Shown here: positions 11,990 to 23,495 of the stretch, piece after piece
Position numbering within the stretch: the stretch's first letter is position 1
Layout of the letters: every line of letters starts with the position of its first letter
Source of the DNA: Rhododendron vialii
Taxonomy: Eukaryota > Streptophyta > Magnoliopsida > Ericales > Ericaceae
Reading direction: 5' to 3'
Assembly: GCF_030253575.1 (NCBI RefSeq)
Contig: NC_080558.1
Span: 7,822,001 to 7,886,000, forward strand
Length of the DNA stretch: 64,000 bases
The notes under the pieces: generated by a model
What the model was told of the DNA's origin: nothing
The model's database searches: none
Seen by the model: the letters and a program-made list of their open reading frames with translations, nothing else
Made by a program: the position numbers and the translations under genes

Positions 11990-12500
11990 TCAAACTCAAA
12001 GAGGCAGTGGCTGCGAAGCAGAGCTCGAAGAAGCCCGCAGAGCAGAGCTCGAAGAAACCGCGGAGCAGTGCTCGAAGAAACGGCGGAGCAGAGCTCGAAG
12101 AAGCCCGCAGAGCAGAGCTCGAAGAAGCCGCGGAGCAGTGCTCGAAGAAACTGCGGAGCAGTGCTCGAAGATGCTGCGGAGCAGAGCTCGAAGAAATAAC
12201 AGCAACGGAGCCTTAAAGCTCGATAAAACGGCGGAGCAGAGCTCAAAGATGCTGCGGAGCAGAGCTCGAAGAAATAACAGCAACGGAGCCTTAAAGCTCG
12301 ATAAAACGGCGGAGCAGAGCTCGAAGATGCTGCGGAGCAGAGCTCGAAGAAATAACAGCAACGGAGCCTTAAAGCTCGATAAAATGGCGGAGCAAAGCTC
12401 AAAGAAATAACAGCAGCGGAATCTTAAAACTCGAAGAGGCAGTGGCTGTGGAGCAGAGCTCGAAGAAAGTGCGGAGCAGAGCTCGAAGAAGCTACAAAGC
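11990..12500 (+). repeat. 24-bp and 78-bp GAGCTCGAAGA-type satellite-like array
   Basis: A GA-rich array made of a short unit around GCGGAGCAGAGCTCGAAGAA (roughly 24-27 bp), with a higher-order unit of exactly 78 bp. AAGAAATAAC starts at 12191, 12269 and 12347. Both 24 and 78 are multiples of three, so both strands stay open for 90-200 codons. The predicted peptides are low-complexity and judged artefacts. The array lies between integrase and the 3' LTR. Confidence 0.9.
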
Positions 12501-14287
12501 TCAAGTAAGCTGTGAAGCACCAAATCTGTAAAAGAAAGCAATAACGCATCATCAGTAGAAAATTCATAGTACTGATATGAAAAAGAAAGGTTAGTGGCGT
12601 GGTTAAAAACATAAACCAAACTCTGTCCAACAATCAGTATTGGGATTCAAAGACTTAAAAGCTGTTGCCTGCAAGACGAAAAAGGGAAGTTATTATTTTG
12701 CTTTCGGAAAATAAGAAGGGCGAACGTGCCTGTTTTGTTTTTACAAGGCCATCGTTTGATGATCAAACTATAAACTGTAAAGAGTAAAAAAACAGCATGC
12801 ATGAAGCAATGTGGCCAATATTCCAGTAATTTCTTGGAGTCAAAGTCTGGGATTTCAAAGCATAGCATGCAGAATAAAGACACTTAAAGCGAAAGGGAAT
12901 TTTGGGGTGCCACTCAGAATATTTTCGCATGTGTATGCACGGAAAATTATTGGCTACACAAAGACTAGAAGACAAAATAGTTACCAATTACCCTACTGCT
13001 CTTGCAAAATTATAGGTTACACAAGCTCTCAGAGTGTTCTGACTTTACACGATCAGAAGCTCAAAGGGAAAGTTTTGCTGCTATTACATGGACGTGGGCA
13101 CCACATGGATAATTTTTGTTTTCCCGAAACAACTATTTGGTGCGGAAAATTGCGGTATCATGAAAGAATTCTGATTTGTCGGCCGTTCTTTTCTCAATGC
13201 AGAAGCAGAATAATTTGAAGACAAGGGCGCTGAATTGAGACCTGAAAGCAATTAAAACGGAACAACGATTCATGTGTTTGATATTCTGTTTTCTCCAAAA
13301 AAAAGAAAGGAGACTGTTAGCATTGGTAAAAAAATAAATAATAACAAATAACAGCATATACCCTCGGTTAAAAAAAAAAAAAAAGGCGAGGAAGGTTTTC
13401 CAAGGCTCACCAAAAGTGCTGTACGGGAAGTGAAATTTCGGAACGATCGAAGACCATATGCGTTTAATGGAAAGCATTCAGATGTTTCGTTAAAAATTAA
13501 TAATACAGTGGTATTATAATTTACAACAAGTCAAAGAGTGCAATTGCTGTGTGCTCTGAAAAATTATTGTGTGTTCGGTGTGAAAACAGAAGCAAAAGGA
13601 AAAGATCAAAGAAGGAGGCCGCGTTGAGCGCGAAGCAACAGAGGAAATAAAAAAAGGACTTTGAAGAATCCAACAAAAACAAGAAGCTACAAGACGAAAG
13701 AAGAAGACTTATTACTTCGTGTCTTCGTTGTTCACAAGGTTTTTCCGAACTAAGCACTCATTTGTGAGAATTGACTTCTATTGCTCTTAATATATAGAGC
13801 AAGGAGACAACTTTTAAGGAAAAAGAATCTGCAATATTGCTCTCCTAATTCATGCGTTCCCTAAATCTACATTAATTGTTCTCCAAGCAAAAGAATTAGG
13901 GCAGCAGGCAGAAGCATGGATGGGCCCTAAATCCGTTATACGTTTTGGGCAATCAAGCATACAGTTGTGAGACGGGTTCGTGCTTAAGTTAATCGGGCTA
14001 TCAAACTTCAATTTGATAGGCTAAAATATTCCGTGATGGATCAAACCTTAACTTGCACATAAGTTGGGTTTATTGCCTCTGAATATGTAAAAACAAATTC
14101 AGTGTGTGAGTTGATAAATTTTAGCTCAGTCAACGAGTGGAAATTTTGAAAAATCAACTTGATACCGAATGTCAAGCAAAAAAAAAACTTTATCGCCTCA
14201 TACACAACTTTTCAGCATCAAATCAAATCAAGTCAACATTTCGAGACCTACTCACTTTCATACATGAGTAAGTCTCGAGGGGGCATC
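12501..14287 (+). other. Tat 3' non-coding region and polypurine tract
   Basis: No gene is recognised here. The stretch is AT-rich with poly(A/T) runs and ends in a purine tract (GAGGGGG, 14277-14283) immediately before the 3' LTR, the expected plus-strand primer. Tat elements often carry long non-coding spacers or an extra open frame at this place; none is supported here. Confidence 0.7.
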
Positions 14288-15084
14288 TGTAGGCATGTAA
14301 AATTTCTAGCCTATCACAAATCGCCACGTGTTGCTAGGGCATACAAATTGGCCAATCAAATGTCGCCAAGTGCCTATAAGTCAAAGTCAAAATTTCATGG
14401 ACAGGCCAATCAAGTGATGCCAAGTGTCCGTGGTCAAAAGTCAGAGACATGTAAATGGACCAATTAAATGGTGCCACGTGTCAAAATGACACAGTTATTA
14501 TTTTATCAAGTCCGGCCAATCAAATTAGGCTAATTGGTGAATAATAATATATCTCTTTATATATAATTACCTTTTCTAAAATAAAAAGAAAGGAAAGATA
14601 ATTATCAAATTATTATTATTCCTTTTTCAATAAAGGAAATAATTAAAGAGATCAATATGGAAGGTTAGGATTGGAGTCTCCACCCAAACCCTTATAAATA
14701 GAGGTGTTTCCTCTCATATTTTTCCATCTGCACATTGAAGCAAAAAGCTCCAGAGCTCTGAAGATCGAAGCCTTCAAATCCTTCAGAATTCTTCAAGTGT
14801 GCATCCAACAAGAAGGTTCTTCGAATCGAAGCCTCAAAGCCTCGAAGAACATTCAATCCAAGTTATCAACTTCTTCGCAAATCACGGAGAAGATTTCGCC
14901 ATTTGATTCGAGATCAAGCACAAAGCCCTCGTTTCAACAATCGAAGAGAAGAATCAGAAGACTTTATTTTCTTTGATTAGAAAATAGATCAGAGATTGTA
15001 AACCCTAATTTCATACATCAATAAAATTGACTCTTGTTCAACATTTTTCCGTCTTTTTCGCAGACTCGAAATTTGTGTTCAACA
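14288..15084 (+). repeat. 3' LTR of the Tat element
   Basis: Same ends as the 5' LTR (TGTAGGCATG ... TTCAACA) and about 99.6% identical to it. The flanking AGCTT at 15085-15089 matches 2341-2345. Confidence 0.95.
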
Positions 15085-15089
15085 AGCTT

Positions 15090-15598
15090 GGTGTGGTTTA
15101 TTATTCAAAGTCCATCTAACTACCAATAACGTAGCGTGATTATGCTCTTGAAAAAATATATTTTAAGGCACAACTATCCAAACTATTGAGGCAAGATTAC
15201 TTGTCAAAAATGGACAGAAACACATGTTTGAAGTGTTGATTTCAAAGGTATTCCTATAACACAGGAGCATGAAGTTTCTCAATATGAAGTTCAGATCGAG
15301 ACGGACGGTCCGGATGGGACACAGCATTGCGCAGCACAGAAGGGCCGGCACAGCCCCGCGTCCAGGACGACTTATTTCCGTTTGACCAAAAAAAAGGAAG
15401 TTCAGAAATACATGTATGAAGTTTCTCACACTGCAGTTCTAACCAAAATTGCAGGAAGCAATCGCATCTTGACCGACATTTTCATGATCAATGATTTAAA
15501 TTTGTTATACACACGCAAATCGCTAATAATAAATTAACTCTTAGTGACAAGAATAGGCGTTTACCTGCTAGAGTCTTTTTTTCAACAAATTTGAACCG
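15090..15598 (+). repeat. Host repeat R, copy A right part
   Basis: Continues the R copy cut by the Tat element. It is homologous to 27860-28165 and to 52480-53571, for example CAAAGTCCATCTA and AAAATGGACAGAAACACATG. It is interrupted by the small retroposon at 15295-15396. No coding function is seen. Confidence 0.8.
15295..15396 (+). mobile_element. Short retroposon (truncated SINE-like) with target duplication
   Basis: A 102-bp insertion absent from the other R copies. It ends in an A-rich tail and is flanked by 9-bp duplications GAAGTTCAG at 15286-15294 and 15397-15405. Its GC-rich body (GGACGGTCCGGAT ... CGCGTCCAGGACGACTT) recurs around 17214-17259 plus 19220-19235. This gives a small retroposed family, probably SINE-like and 5'-truncated here. 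Confidence 0.75.
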
Positions 15599-15601
15599 TT
15601 A

Positions 15602-16657
15602 GGCCATCCACAGTGGTATAATCAAAAAATGATAACCAAAAGTTGACACATCTGCTTTTGATTATTCACTTAAGAGGTTGCTAAGCTTAACAATGTTAAG
15701 CTTCACTATGGTCACTTCTAGTTCATAATTAAAATATGGGGTCCACTACAATTTCATTCTCTCTCCCCCCTGTTTCCCGTCATTCACTTCCCTCCATTTA
15801 CGTTTTTTATGAGTTAAAATATATCAATTCCCTCTCTTAATTTTGAAAAAAAAATCGGTGACTTCCTTCCCTCCTATTATGATTCTTTCCTTTTTTTTTC
15901 TTTTTTCGGAGGTGGGTAGTAAAAACAGGAAAGAAAAGTGAAACACCTGAATCCGGCGACGATGGATTGAATTGTAGATGATCGAGAGATATAAGTTTTA
16001 CTTTTGGAGGAAAAGAAAGAGAAATAGTTTGTTGACGAAGTGAAAAAGATACTCCCTCCGTCCCTTTTTTTGTGTCCAGTATTTCATTTTGGGCTGTCCC
16101 TTAATAAGTGTCCATTTTGTAAAGTTTGGGGGGTAAAAGTTGGTGTATTGTCTATTTTGTCCCTAAAAGTAGATTTTTTTTTGAAAAGTTAGTGAGTAAA
16201 AATGTAATGATGATGGGTAAGTAGGGAAAGTAGAGGAAAAAATTGATGTGAAAGGTGTAATGATGATGTCTTTTTAATAAGTTGAAGTTACGAAGCAGAA
16301 CACTTAAAAAGGGACGGAGGGAGTATAGAGTAGCGAAAAAGCTTGGCTACATAAAAATTTTATTCTTCAATTTTATTTTTTTAACCAAAAAAAAAAAGAG
16401 TGGGCGAAGAAGGAAAGAAGAAAATACTAATTGAAACACGTGTGTATACAAATTTTGGAACTAGTTAACTTATGTGGTGCAGGATCCACAAATTTTGATT
16501 ATTGAAAAAGGTTGTTAGTTTTGGTTATCCAAATCCCAAAATTTGATTATTTCTAAGGATGTTGCTAAGTTTGATTATACCATTGTGAGTAATCTTTTGC
16601 ACCAATATTGTTAACTTTAAAAACAATTGGCATTTAATTATACCACTGTGGATGGCC
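15602..16657. mobile_element. PIF/Harbinger non-autonomous element
   Basis: Terminal inverted repeats of at least 22 bp begin GGCCATCCACAGTGGTATAA and their reverse complement ends at 16657. The target duplication TTA (15599-15601 and 16658-16660) fits the TWA preference of PIF/Harbinger. No transposase is present. Without the nested Stowaway element its length is about 782 bp. Confidence 0.9.
16052..16323. mobile_element. Stowaway MITE nested in the Harbinger element
   Basis: A 272-bp Tc1/mariner-type MITE with termini CTCCCTCCGTCCC and GGGACGGAGGGAG and TA duplications at 16050-16051 and 16324-16325. It was inserted after the host Harbinger element. Confidence 0.92.
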
Positions 16658-16660
16658 TTA

Positions 16661-17259
16661 GAAATACTTTTTAGTTCAATCTCAAATTGCAAATTAAGAA
16701 GCCAAATCCTTCTCATTAATGCTTCACCAAGTTAAGAAAAGCGAAAATCATACGAGATTTAAATACTTCGATTTAGTAATTTCGTATTTCCGATGTGTAG
16801 GACAACCTCCGAAAAAGACCCACCATCCAAGAACGAGGGGTTGGTCCACATCTAAGTTCACATCTATTCTTACCTCCTTTCTTTCAAGTAAAGGGGGTGC
16901 CCCATAACACTATCCAACTGGTCGATCCCACCATGACTTGGAAGAGACAACGTACGAATGGATGTAAATTAAATTCTTCTTGTGGTCGAAGAAGAATTTT
17001 CTTTAACATCTGTTTAGCTCTTGTTATACCATTTGACCACTTCCACGTACGATGGCCCTTGCCTCAGAAGGAGAACTCCGGAATGGTGCTGGGCCGAAGG
17101 TATTGTGGATGGTGTTCTTAATCTCAGCCATTCAAAAGTAATTTGGATGGTCCAGATTTTAAAAACTCTTCTCAGGAAGAATATTTTTAAAATCCAAACT
17201 ATTAATTGTTGGCCGATGGTCCGGATAGAGCACAACACGGAAGGGCCAGCACCGCCCCC
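16661..17259. other. Gene-free stretch ending in an interrupted SINE-like repeat
   Basis: No coding region is supported. The last part (about 17210-17259) matches the small retroposon body at 15305-15345. That repeat continues after the solo LTR at 19220-19235, so it was split by the LTR insertion. Confidence 0.6.
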
Positions 17260-19214
17260 TGTAGACACCCCAATTTGACTTCCCGATCGTTTTACTTTGT
17301 TCTTCGGTTTCTTGATTCCCCGATGATGAATCAGGTCGAAACAGTCTCGAGAACTTGGAATGGCTTGAGTTTGGCATGTGAGGAACCCATTCTTAGCCCT
17401 TAAACCCTTGAATCAGAACCTGGACCTTGGGTTTGAATGTCGCGCGACACACTAGGACCCTCGCGCGATGGTCCATTTGCCAGGTGGTGGTCAAAGTCAA
17501 AGCTTTGACCATTGACCCTCGCGGGGTTGGCTGGACCCTCGCGCGATGCTCTCACTTCATCGCGCGATGGTCAACACCTGTCATTTTCACCCAGATTGCG
17601 TGGTGGTCAGGGGGCTACAGGCCTATGTGACCCCGTTTTCCTCGGCTGAACAGCGTTCTGGGGGGGCTCCCCTTGCACCACCTCACCCCCCATTCTCCCA
17701 TCACCTTTGCCACCCCACTCCTCCACCAAGCAATTGTAACCAGCATTGTTGGCTGGTTACAAGGCCTTGGCTAGCCACCAACTAACCCTTTTTTCTATAA
17801 ATACCCCCCATGCTTCCTTGCAAAGGGTTACCAATCTCTCTCCAAGAAAGAAGAAGGCAAACTCAAGCACAAACATCTCACACCCCACTCACTCCCACAT
17901 AATCACCCTCCAAATCTCACCATCTCATCATTCAAGCCATCTCCAAGACACTCAAGCAAAGGTATAATATCTTTCTGCTCACTGTTCGAACCCCTGAGGG
18001 GGGCTGGCAGGGTCAAGGCTGGTAATCGATACCAGTTCTGGCCCTAAAGCTAGCAGGGTTTCAAGAGCTGTTACCTGGGAAACCCTCGCGCGATGGTCCC
18101 ATATACTCGCGCGACAATTCTGTCTGCGTGAGATTGGACCACGTGGGGAAGGGACCCTGGTCTTTAAGTTTATTATTGTGTTTGACAGTTTGTAGTCTTT
18201 TTAAAGTCTTTTAAAGAGCTTTAGCTCACTGCTTTGCTGTTTTGCATGTTGAAAATATTTGTTTAGCTTAGTTTATAACACCTCTTGGTTTGGAATGCTC
18301 TTGGGATGCTCCTGAACATGTCTCAGAGCCCTAAGTATGCAAAGCAATTCCTGGAAGTCCAGTCTGAACAATCGCGCGCCTGTGTCACTCTGTCGCGCGA
18401 TGGTTCTCTGTCTTCCAAGGACTGCCCTTGCATGAGTAGTTTGGCCTTGGCCTCTGTTTAGACACCCCCACTGTTTAGGGGTTGCGTTTTTATAATATTT
18501 CCATCTGTTTGTTGTAATATTGTTTACTTTCAAGTACCTATAAACTGCTTGGTTTGCACCTGGGTGAGCACTGGTCCTTCCAGAGCCCAGAAGGGGGTGA
18601 AATTCAAACCATTGGTGAAGCGTCAATACTCGCACGAGTATATGGTTATGTCGCGCGATGGTTTGCTTGCATGCGGATGAACTCGCGCATGCAAGCTGGC
18701 TGTTTGTTTGTGCCAAAATCATACACAGCGCTGTCTTGATGTATGATCGACGTTTTGAACTTCATTCCATTTATTACTTGTCATCTCACTCATCCATGCT
18801 ATCTATCACATCTTGCAAACTGTTACAGTTTTAATCCTTTAAACTGTTCCCCCGCCCTAAATGGCTAAAGAATTGACTAATCAAACAGAATCGCAAACAA
18901 ACATTTTTCGCAAATGCCTAAGTAGAGACCGATCCCCGGATTGGGCGAGAGGGGTGCCATAAAACCCTTCCCCTCTCGTAACCTGGCTCCCGAACCCAGA
19001 TATGGTTATGACGGACTGGTTCCTTAACTTTTTCAAATCAAACAGCGCGGCAAGTGCTTCGAAATACGGTTCCTTGGGTGTCGAACCTTCAAACCCGAGT
19101 GGCGGCTCTGTATTTTGCGAGCGCTTGCTTTCCCCGCACGCGCTCCCTCGACCCGGGCCCCTTGCCTCGCGTCTCGGAATCCGGAAATTCCGAAAACGGG
19201 CACGCATGCCCACA
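17260..19214 (+). mobile_element. Solo LTR, about 1.95 kb (probably Ty3/gypsy)
   Basis: Begins TGTAGACACCCC and ends CCCACA, with 5-bp duplications CCCCC at 17255-17259 and 19215-19219. No internal region remains, so it arose by recombination between LTRs. The CCTATAAATACC-type TATA region is near 17800. The motif (T)CGCGCGA(TGG) occurs nine times (17441, 17461, 17540, 17560, 18086, 18107, 18372, 18393, 18651). Length and ends suggest a Tat/Ogre or Athila-like family, which is an inference. Retention of many CpG sites suggests it is not old. Confidence 0.85.
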
Positions 19215-19271
19215 CCCCCGCGTCCAGGACGACTTCTGGTGACCCAAGACTCCCAAGTCTTTGAAGTCTTT

Positions 19272-19315
19272 CTTGTGGCGCAAGTTTCCTTTAGTGTTAT
19301 TTGAGCTATAAAAAG
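19272..19315 (+). promoter_or_regulatory. Core promoter of peptide gene A
   Basis: A TATA box, CTATAAAAAG (TATA starts at 19307), lies 49 bp before the ATG. A conserved element, CTTGTGGCGCAAGT (19272-19285), ends 21 bp before the TATA box. Close variants sit at the same distance in copies C and D. Only about 50-90 bp of ancestral upstream sequence remains before the SINE/solo-LTR junction. Confidence 0.65.
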
Positions 19316-19355
19316 CCATGAGCCCTATATTCCCTACCATTATGCTTGAAGGAAA

Positions 19356-21228
19356 ATGGCTTTAAAAATGCTTTTTGTCGTTTGGAAAGTCCTTTTGTTC
19401 TGTACCCTTCTCTTGGCTTTTCAGGTGGCTGCTAGGGAACTGCTCCAAACTTCCCCTGTTCCTAGTGAGTTTTCGATCCCCTCTTATGTTATTTACTTGA
19501 TCCGAAATTAATAGAAAATGCTAGAATACCAACTATAAACTATATATAGGGGAACTTAAATATGAGTCATTTCCTATATAAATACTTAAGACTTCATCCT
19601 AGTGGGTTTGAAAACTTATTTTTCTATCCTCAAATTCAAATAAATCCTAAATTACCCTTTCTCTCTCCTAATCTTTGAAATCTTTCACTCTCCTTATCCT
19701 TCCTAATTTATCTCCTATCTTTATCTCCTAATCTTCTCTCTCCGATTTTCTCTCACCTAAATCTAAAAACAAGATTTAAAATTTGAAAATGAATATTCAT
19801 GAACAAGAGTGTATATAGATTAGTAACAACATACAAGTAAGTTTGATGCAGATAAAAACATGATACTTTTAGTTTGTTCATACATCCATAACACTTTATA
19901 TAGATTTTCTTTAAGAAACTAATTCTAACAATTTATTATTATTCAATACTTAGATATCAATAATCCCTAATAGGTATATGAACTAATGATGTCTTCAAAG
20001 TTTCACGTGTTTTCGTTAACATGATCAATTCAAAAACATGACAAAATTCTAAAAACATGATACCTACAATGATACTTTTAGTAAGTTCGATGGATTTAAA
20101 TTACTAACATGACACTTTTCAGAAAACGTCATACTTTTAGTAAGTTCGATGCAGATAAATTATTAACATGATCAATTCACGAGCATGACAAATTTAAAAA
20201 AAAATGATAATGATACTTTTAGTAAGTTCGATGCATTTAAGTCAATAAGTTCGATGAAGATAAATAACTAACATGATTCTTTTCGAAAAATGCGATACTT
20301 TTAGTAAGTTTGATACAGATAAATTACTAACAAGATCAATTCACGAACATGACAAACTTCGAAAAAATATGATACAATGATACCCATTGCAACCCATCAT
20401 TTCGACCAAACACATACAAATTAAATAAATCAACTTGTAAAATCTGATTTGATGGTGGGTTGACGGCACCACGATTCGATCTCAATCAAACCATAGACAC
20501 ACATGCAATACACCCATTAAATTGATTCGTAAATAAAAATTTGTGAAACTCATACATACATTAAACCAATCTATTTGGAAAAATTAAAACCATACGTTGT
20601 TTTCGACATTTCGTCTCTCTTGAATATTCAACGTCGGCAACGGAGGGGAACGAGACCGGGGCTTGAGTGGAGAACAGCGGCTTGCACCGTTGTCATTTGA
20701 GATGGACGTCATTCCAATGAAGATCAACATCGTGCAATAAAAACCCATAAAACCCAATTCTCTCTCCACAACGCACCGCCGGAGCCAAGCGTCCGTCACC
20801 ACCGTCAAATATTAATAGCTTTACAAACTGGCCGTGTTAGAGCCGACGATGCCATAATTGGAGATGCTAAAGACACAGGAGATGTGGCGGTAGAAGATTA
20901 GAAGATTTGACTGATGGAGATTCTACTCAGTTGGATGGAGATGGGTCTTATACGGAAATGGGTTTGAGCTTTGAACCAAAATGGTGTTTCTGTTGGTGTG
21001 GAAGTTCACGGCTTGGAAAGAGTAAATGAGAAAGCCAAAAATTGTGGGTATGTTGATAACTGTCTTGCTGAAAATGAGGGAACTCAAGGTGAGGAGGTTA
21101 TAAAAATTAGGAGAGAGAAAGGGCATTATGGGGTTTATTTGAATTTGAGGATGCCAACTTAATGATTCAAACCCATTAGGATGGTGGCATAAATAAGTTC
21201 ATCAAATAGGATGGCTATTTAATTTCTT

Positions 21229-21295
<67 letters not shown>

Positions 21296-22045
21296 GATAT
21301 GCACCCTTCAATGAATAGAATTTTATGATTCTTTGATACGATTTCGTAACCTTATTCTTAAATTCGCAACTTTGTTTACAAATATATGATATTCGCGTAT
21401 ACATTCGAGAAAATAACCTTGACTTCATAAGTTTTTAAGTTATGAGATTTTGTCTTGATGTTGTGAATTGTTTTTACGAAGGTGATGAATTTCCCACGTA
21501 TTTTATGTATTTTTATGCAAAGGTTGATTATGAATTTAAGGCGATTAATTCAAGAATTGCATACTGTACACCTCCGAATAAGGGGATCCGTATATTGTAG
21601 CAATTTTGAGAACAATTCTCGGAAATTTCAGCCATAATGGTGATATTTTTGTCCCCTCTGGATCAAATGTGACATAATTGGATACTTTTTATGTATTTGC
21701 TCAATTTATCTCGACCAAAAGAAACTGGAATAATAACAACAACAAAAATGGACCTTATTTTGAAGATAAAAAAAAAAACGTCGCTGAATATAAGAAAACG
21801 AAACACAAACAATATTGTCGAATTTGATTAGTCTTTTGTTTCTTCTTCTTTCTTTAGTGCCTTTTTAAATGGGGTAGTTTCTGAAAAAGAATTTTATGGT
21901 TCAATAGGAAAGTTATTTTCTTTTTGTTGATTTGCTAAAGAAATGCCATTATTGACTTTGCCCCTTGTCTTGTTCAACAGATATATCACCCTCACCCACG
22001 AAGAAGTTGCGCAAACGCGATGAGCCATGGGGCCATAATCCATGA
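19356..22045 (+). CDS. Small secreted peptide precursor, copy A (PWGH family)
   Basis: Two-exon gene: 19356-19464 and 21981-22045, with a phase-1 intron, donor A|GTGAGT and acceptor TTCAACAG. The product has 57 residues. Residues 1-26 form a clear signal peptide (hydrophobic core LLFCTLLLAFQVAA). The mature part starts RELLQTS and ends in a basic, proline-containing tail, KLRKRDEPWGHNP. There are no cysteines after the signal peptide. The design (short precursor, basic residues before a conserved C-terminal block) resembles plant peptide hormones, but the motif matches none I recognise (CLE, CEP, RGF, PSK, IDA, SCOOP). The 2.5-kb intron holds a MULE-like element and a TA microsatellite; without them it is about the size of the copy C intron. 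Gene prediction strength comes from four homologous copies. Secretion is inferred, function unknown. Confidence 0.8.
19549..21230. mobile_element. MULE-like element in the intron of gene A
   Basis: Long terminal inverted repeats of about 90 bp: the start GGGGAACTTAAAT ... TCCTCAAATT mirrors the end around 21145-21230. They match the ends of the element at 24266-26055. The inner subterminal region (19840-20380) repeats GATACTTTTAGTAAGTTCGA several times. A TATATATA duplication is likely but ambiguous, because the insertion lies in a TA run. No transposase is visible. The centre (20580-20960) is more GC-rich and may be captured host sequence. Confidence 0.75.
21231..21291. repeat. (TA)n microsatellite
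   Basis: About 30 TA units at the right edge of the MULE-like element, inside the intron of gene A. It probably expanded from the TATATATA target site. Confidence 0.9.
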
Positions 22046-22957
22046 AATTTGTTTCATCTCTTTCGGAATAAGAGTCTCCTCATGATCAAGACTAATGTTT
22101 GGGTTTGATCGAGTCTCATATTTGTGGGCAGCTATATATTTTTTCTTTTTCTATACTTTTCTAAAACTAATTAAAAAAATAATAATTTGTATTGAATATT
22201 GTATAAATAACTTCAATTGTAACATTGTCGTTAACTTGTTGTTTCTAGCGTTATGCACACGTTGCAACTTGTAACATTCTTGGACCAACTGCGCTATGAA
22301 AGTGAATAACCATGTTTGACAATCTGCGTGCTATTAATACTTGTGCTGGGCAAGATCATATGAAGCTCCCTAATGTATCATTTCTTAGGTTTGGTTTTTG
22401 TGGGTTTGGGCTCTTCTGTTTGAGCTGGGCTCTTTTTTGGGTGTTTGTTGGTGTCTTGTCAACTTGTTGGTGTTTTTCTTTTTGTGGGGGGTTTTTTGGG
22501 AAAAAAATGTGAGGTGATGTGTAGTGATAGCTGAGGTACTACCATTTATGCATAATGCTCCCACCATAGGATTTCTATTTTGTATTATTTTTATTAATGA
22601 TATGAAAACTTTTCTTTGCTAATGAAAAAAAAGATCATACGAAGCTTCGCTCGGATTTTAACTGAGCTCTCAACCTAGCAAACAGTGAGGTTGATCCTCC
22701 GAATCGTTGGATTCATTGAGCCAAATACAGAGAGATCAAAAATAGATCATGTCCCACCCATAACCATAAGTGTAAATGTTTTTTTTCTTTTTCTTTTTTT
22801 TCCGCCAAAATGCCCCTGGGGCCCCATAAGTGGAAATGTCGCTCCGTAATTTCAGCTTCTGCGATGAAATTCCCGTTGTCAAAAAAATTGGACATTCCAA
22901 CTCTTGATCCCAAATATATCAACCGTAATATTGGTTTAGTGAGATATAGATCATGGT
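22046..22957 (+). repeat. Conserved downstream segment of unit A
   Basis: Homologous to sequence after gene C (29962-30500) and after exon 2 of B (24159-24265 plus 26056-26460). Shared landmarks are CTTGGACCAACTGC and TGTTTGACAATCTGCGTGC, then GAGCCAAATACAGAGAGATC. It includes the 3' UTR of gene A and intergenic sequence. No other gene is seen. It is interrupted by the LINE tail at 22368-22630. Confidence 0.75.
22368..22630 (+). mobile_element. LINE 3' tail insertion
   Basis: A 263-bp insertion ending in an A-rich run. It is flanked by 16-bp near-identical duplications (AAGATCATATGAAGCT at 22352-22367, with one mismatch at 22631-22646). Length and flanks fit a strongly 5'-truncated non-LTR retrotransposon. 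No protein domain survives. Confidence 0.75.
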
Positions 22958-23495
22958 GAATTTCTCCCCTTTTGGGATTTTTCAATCTCCTGATTCTAAA
23001 TTTCGGAGGTTTTCTCTCTTTCCTCTTTCACCCCATCCTCCTTCTCTCCAAACCACCATCCGCCGCCCCTTCCGTCGTGCAGTCCTATGGCTTTTGGGTG
23101 TAGTGGCTTGCAGATCGTGGTTGCCGGAGGCGTCCTCCTCCTGCTGAGTGTGAGATCTTGGTGGGTGGATGAAGTCTATTCCGGTACGGCGGACTCTGTC
23201 TGATTCCGTTACTGGTTTTTTTCTTTTTTCTGGTTCCTTTCTTTGGTGTCCCCTGTGTGGGATTTCTCTTTGTTTGTGGGGCTTCTATCACCCCTGTATG
23301 GGTATTTTTGGTTGTTTTTTGTAGTGCTCCGTCTGTTTGGAGCGATGCATTTAGTTAGAGTTGGGCAGTCTTTGAACAGAGTTTTCCCCTATTTAGTTTT
23401 TTGATCCCTTATTTAGGGATAGAATTTTCTCTTAATGTATTATTTCTTGGATCTTTAATGTCACCTGTTATCATTGTGGAAAAAAAAAAAAACCT
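22958..23495 (+). mobile_element. Retroposed sequence with poly(A), about 540 bp
   Basis: Interrupts the segment conserved at 27180-27250. It is flanked by ATAGATCATGGT (22946-22957) and ATGGATCATGGT (23496-23507) and ends in 13 A. The beginning is CT-rich and then codes like a plant 5' leader (CCACCATCCGCCGCC near 23055). It is either a LINE 3' piece or a processed copy of a host transcript; no known protein is recognised. Confidence 0.65.

Larger units (their letters stand above)
2346..15084 (+). mobile_element. Ty3/gypsy Tat-lineage LTR retrotransposon
   Basis: A full-length element of 12.7 kb, with LTRs of 795 and 797 bp and 5-bp target duplications AGCTT at 2341-2345 and 15085-15089. 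The order is gag, protease, reverse transcriptase, RNase H, a second archaeal-type RNase H, then integrase; this double RNase H layout marks the Tat lineage (Ogre/Retand/TatI-III kin). A 3.8-kb non-coding region with tandem repeats separates integrase from the 3' LTR, again typical of Tat. The two LTRs differ by about three substitutions and one 2-bp indel (about 0.4%). At the commonly assumed 1.3e-8 per site per year this is roughly 0.15 million years. Structurally it looks whole, but the coding region is broken in a handful of places (about three to five), so it is a young fossil. Confidence 0.95.

Noticed and set aside
11996-12619. Long minus-strand open frame of 207 codons and plus-strand frames over the GA-rich array
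   Set aside because: The repeat units are multiples of three, so both strands stay open; predicted peptides are low-complexity repeats without domains.
19356-22045. Assignment of the PWGH peptides to the SCOOP, CLE or glycine-rich protein families
   Set aside because: Only the AARELxxTS cleavage region resembles some glycine-rich protein signal peptides; the mature part has no glycine repeats, and the SxS motif is missing in two of four copies.
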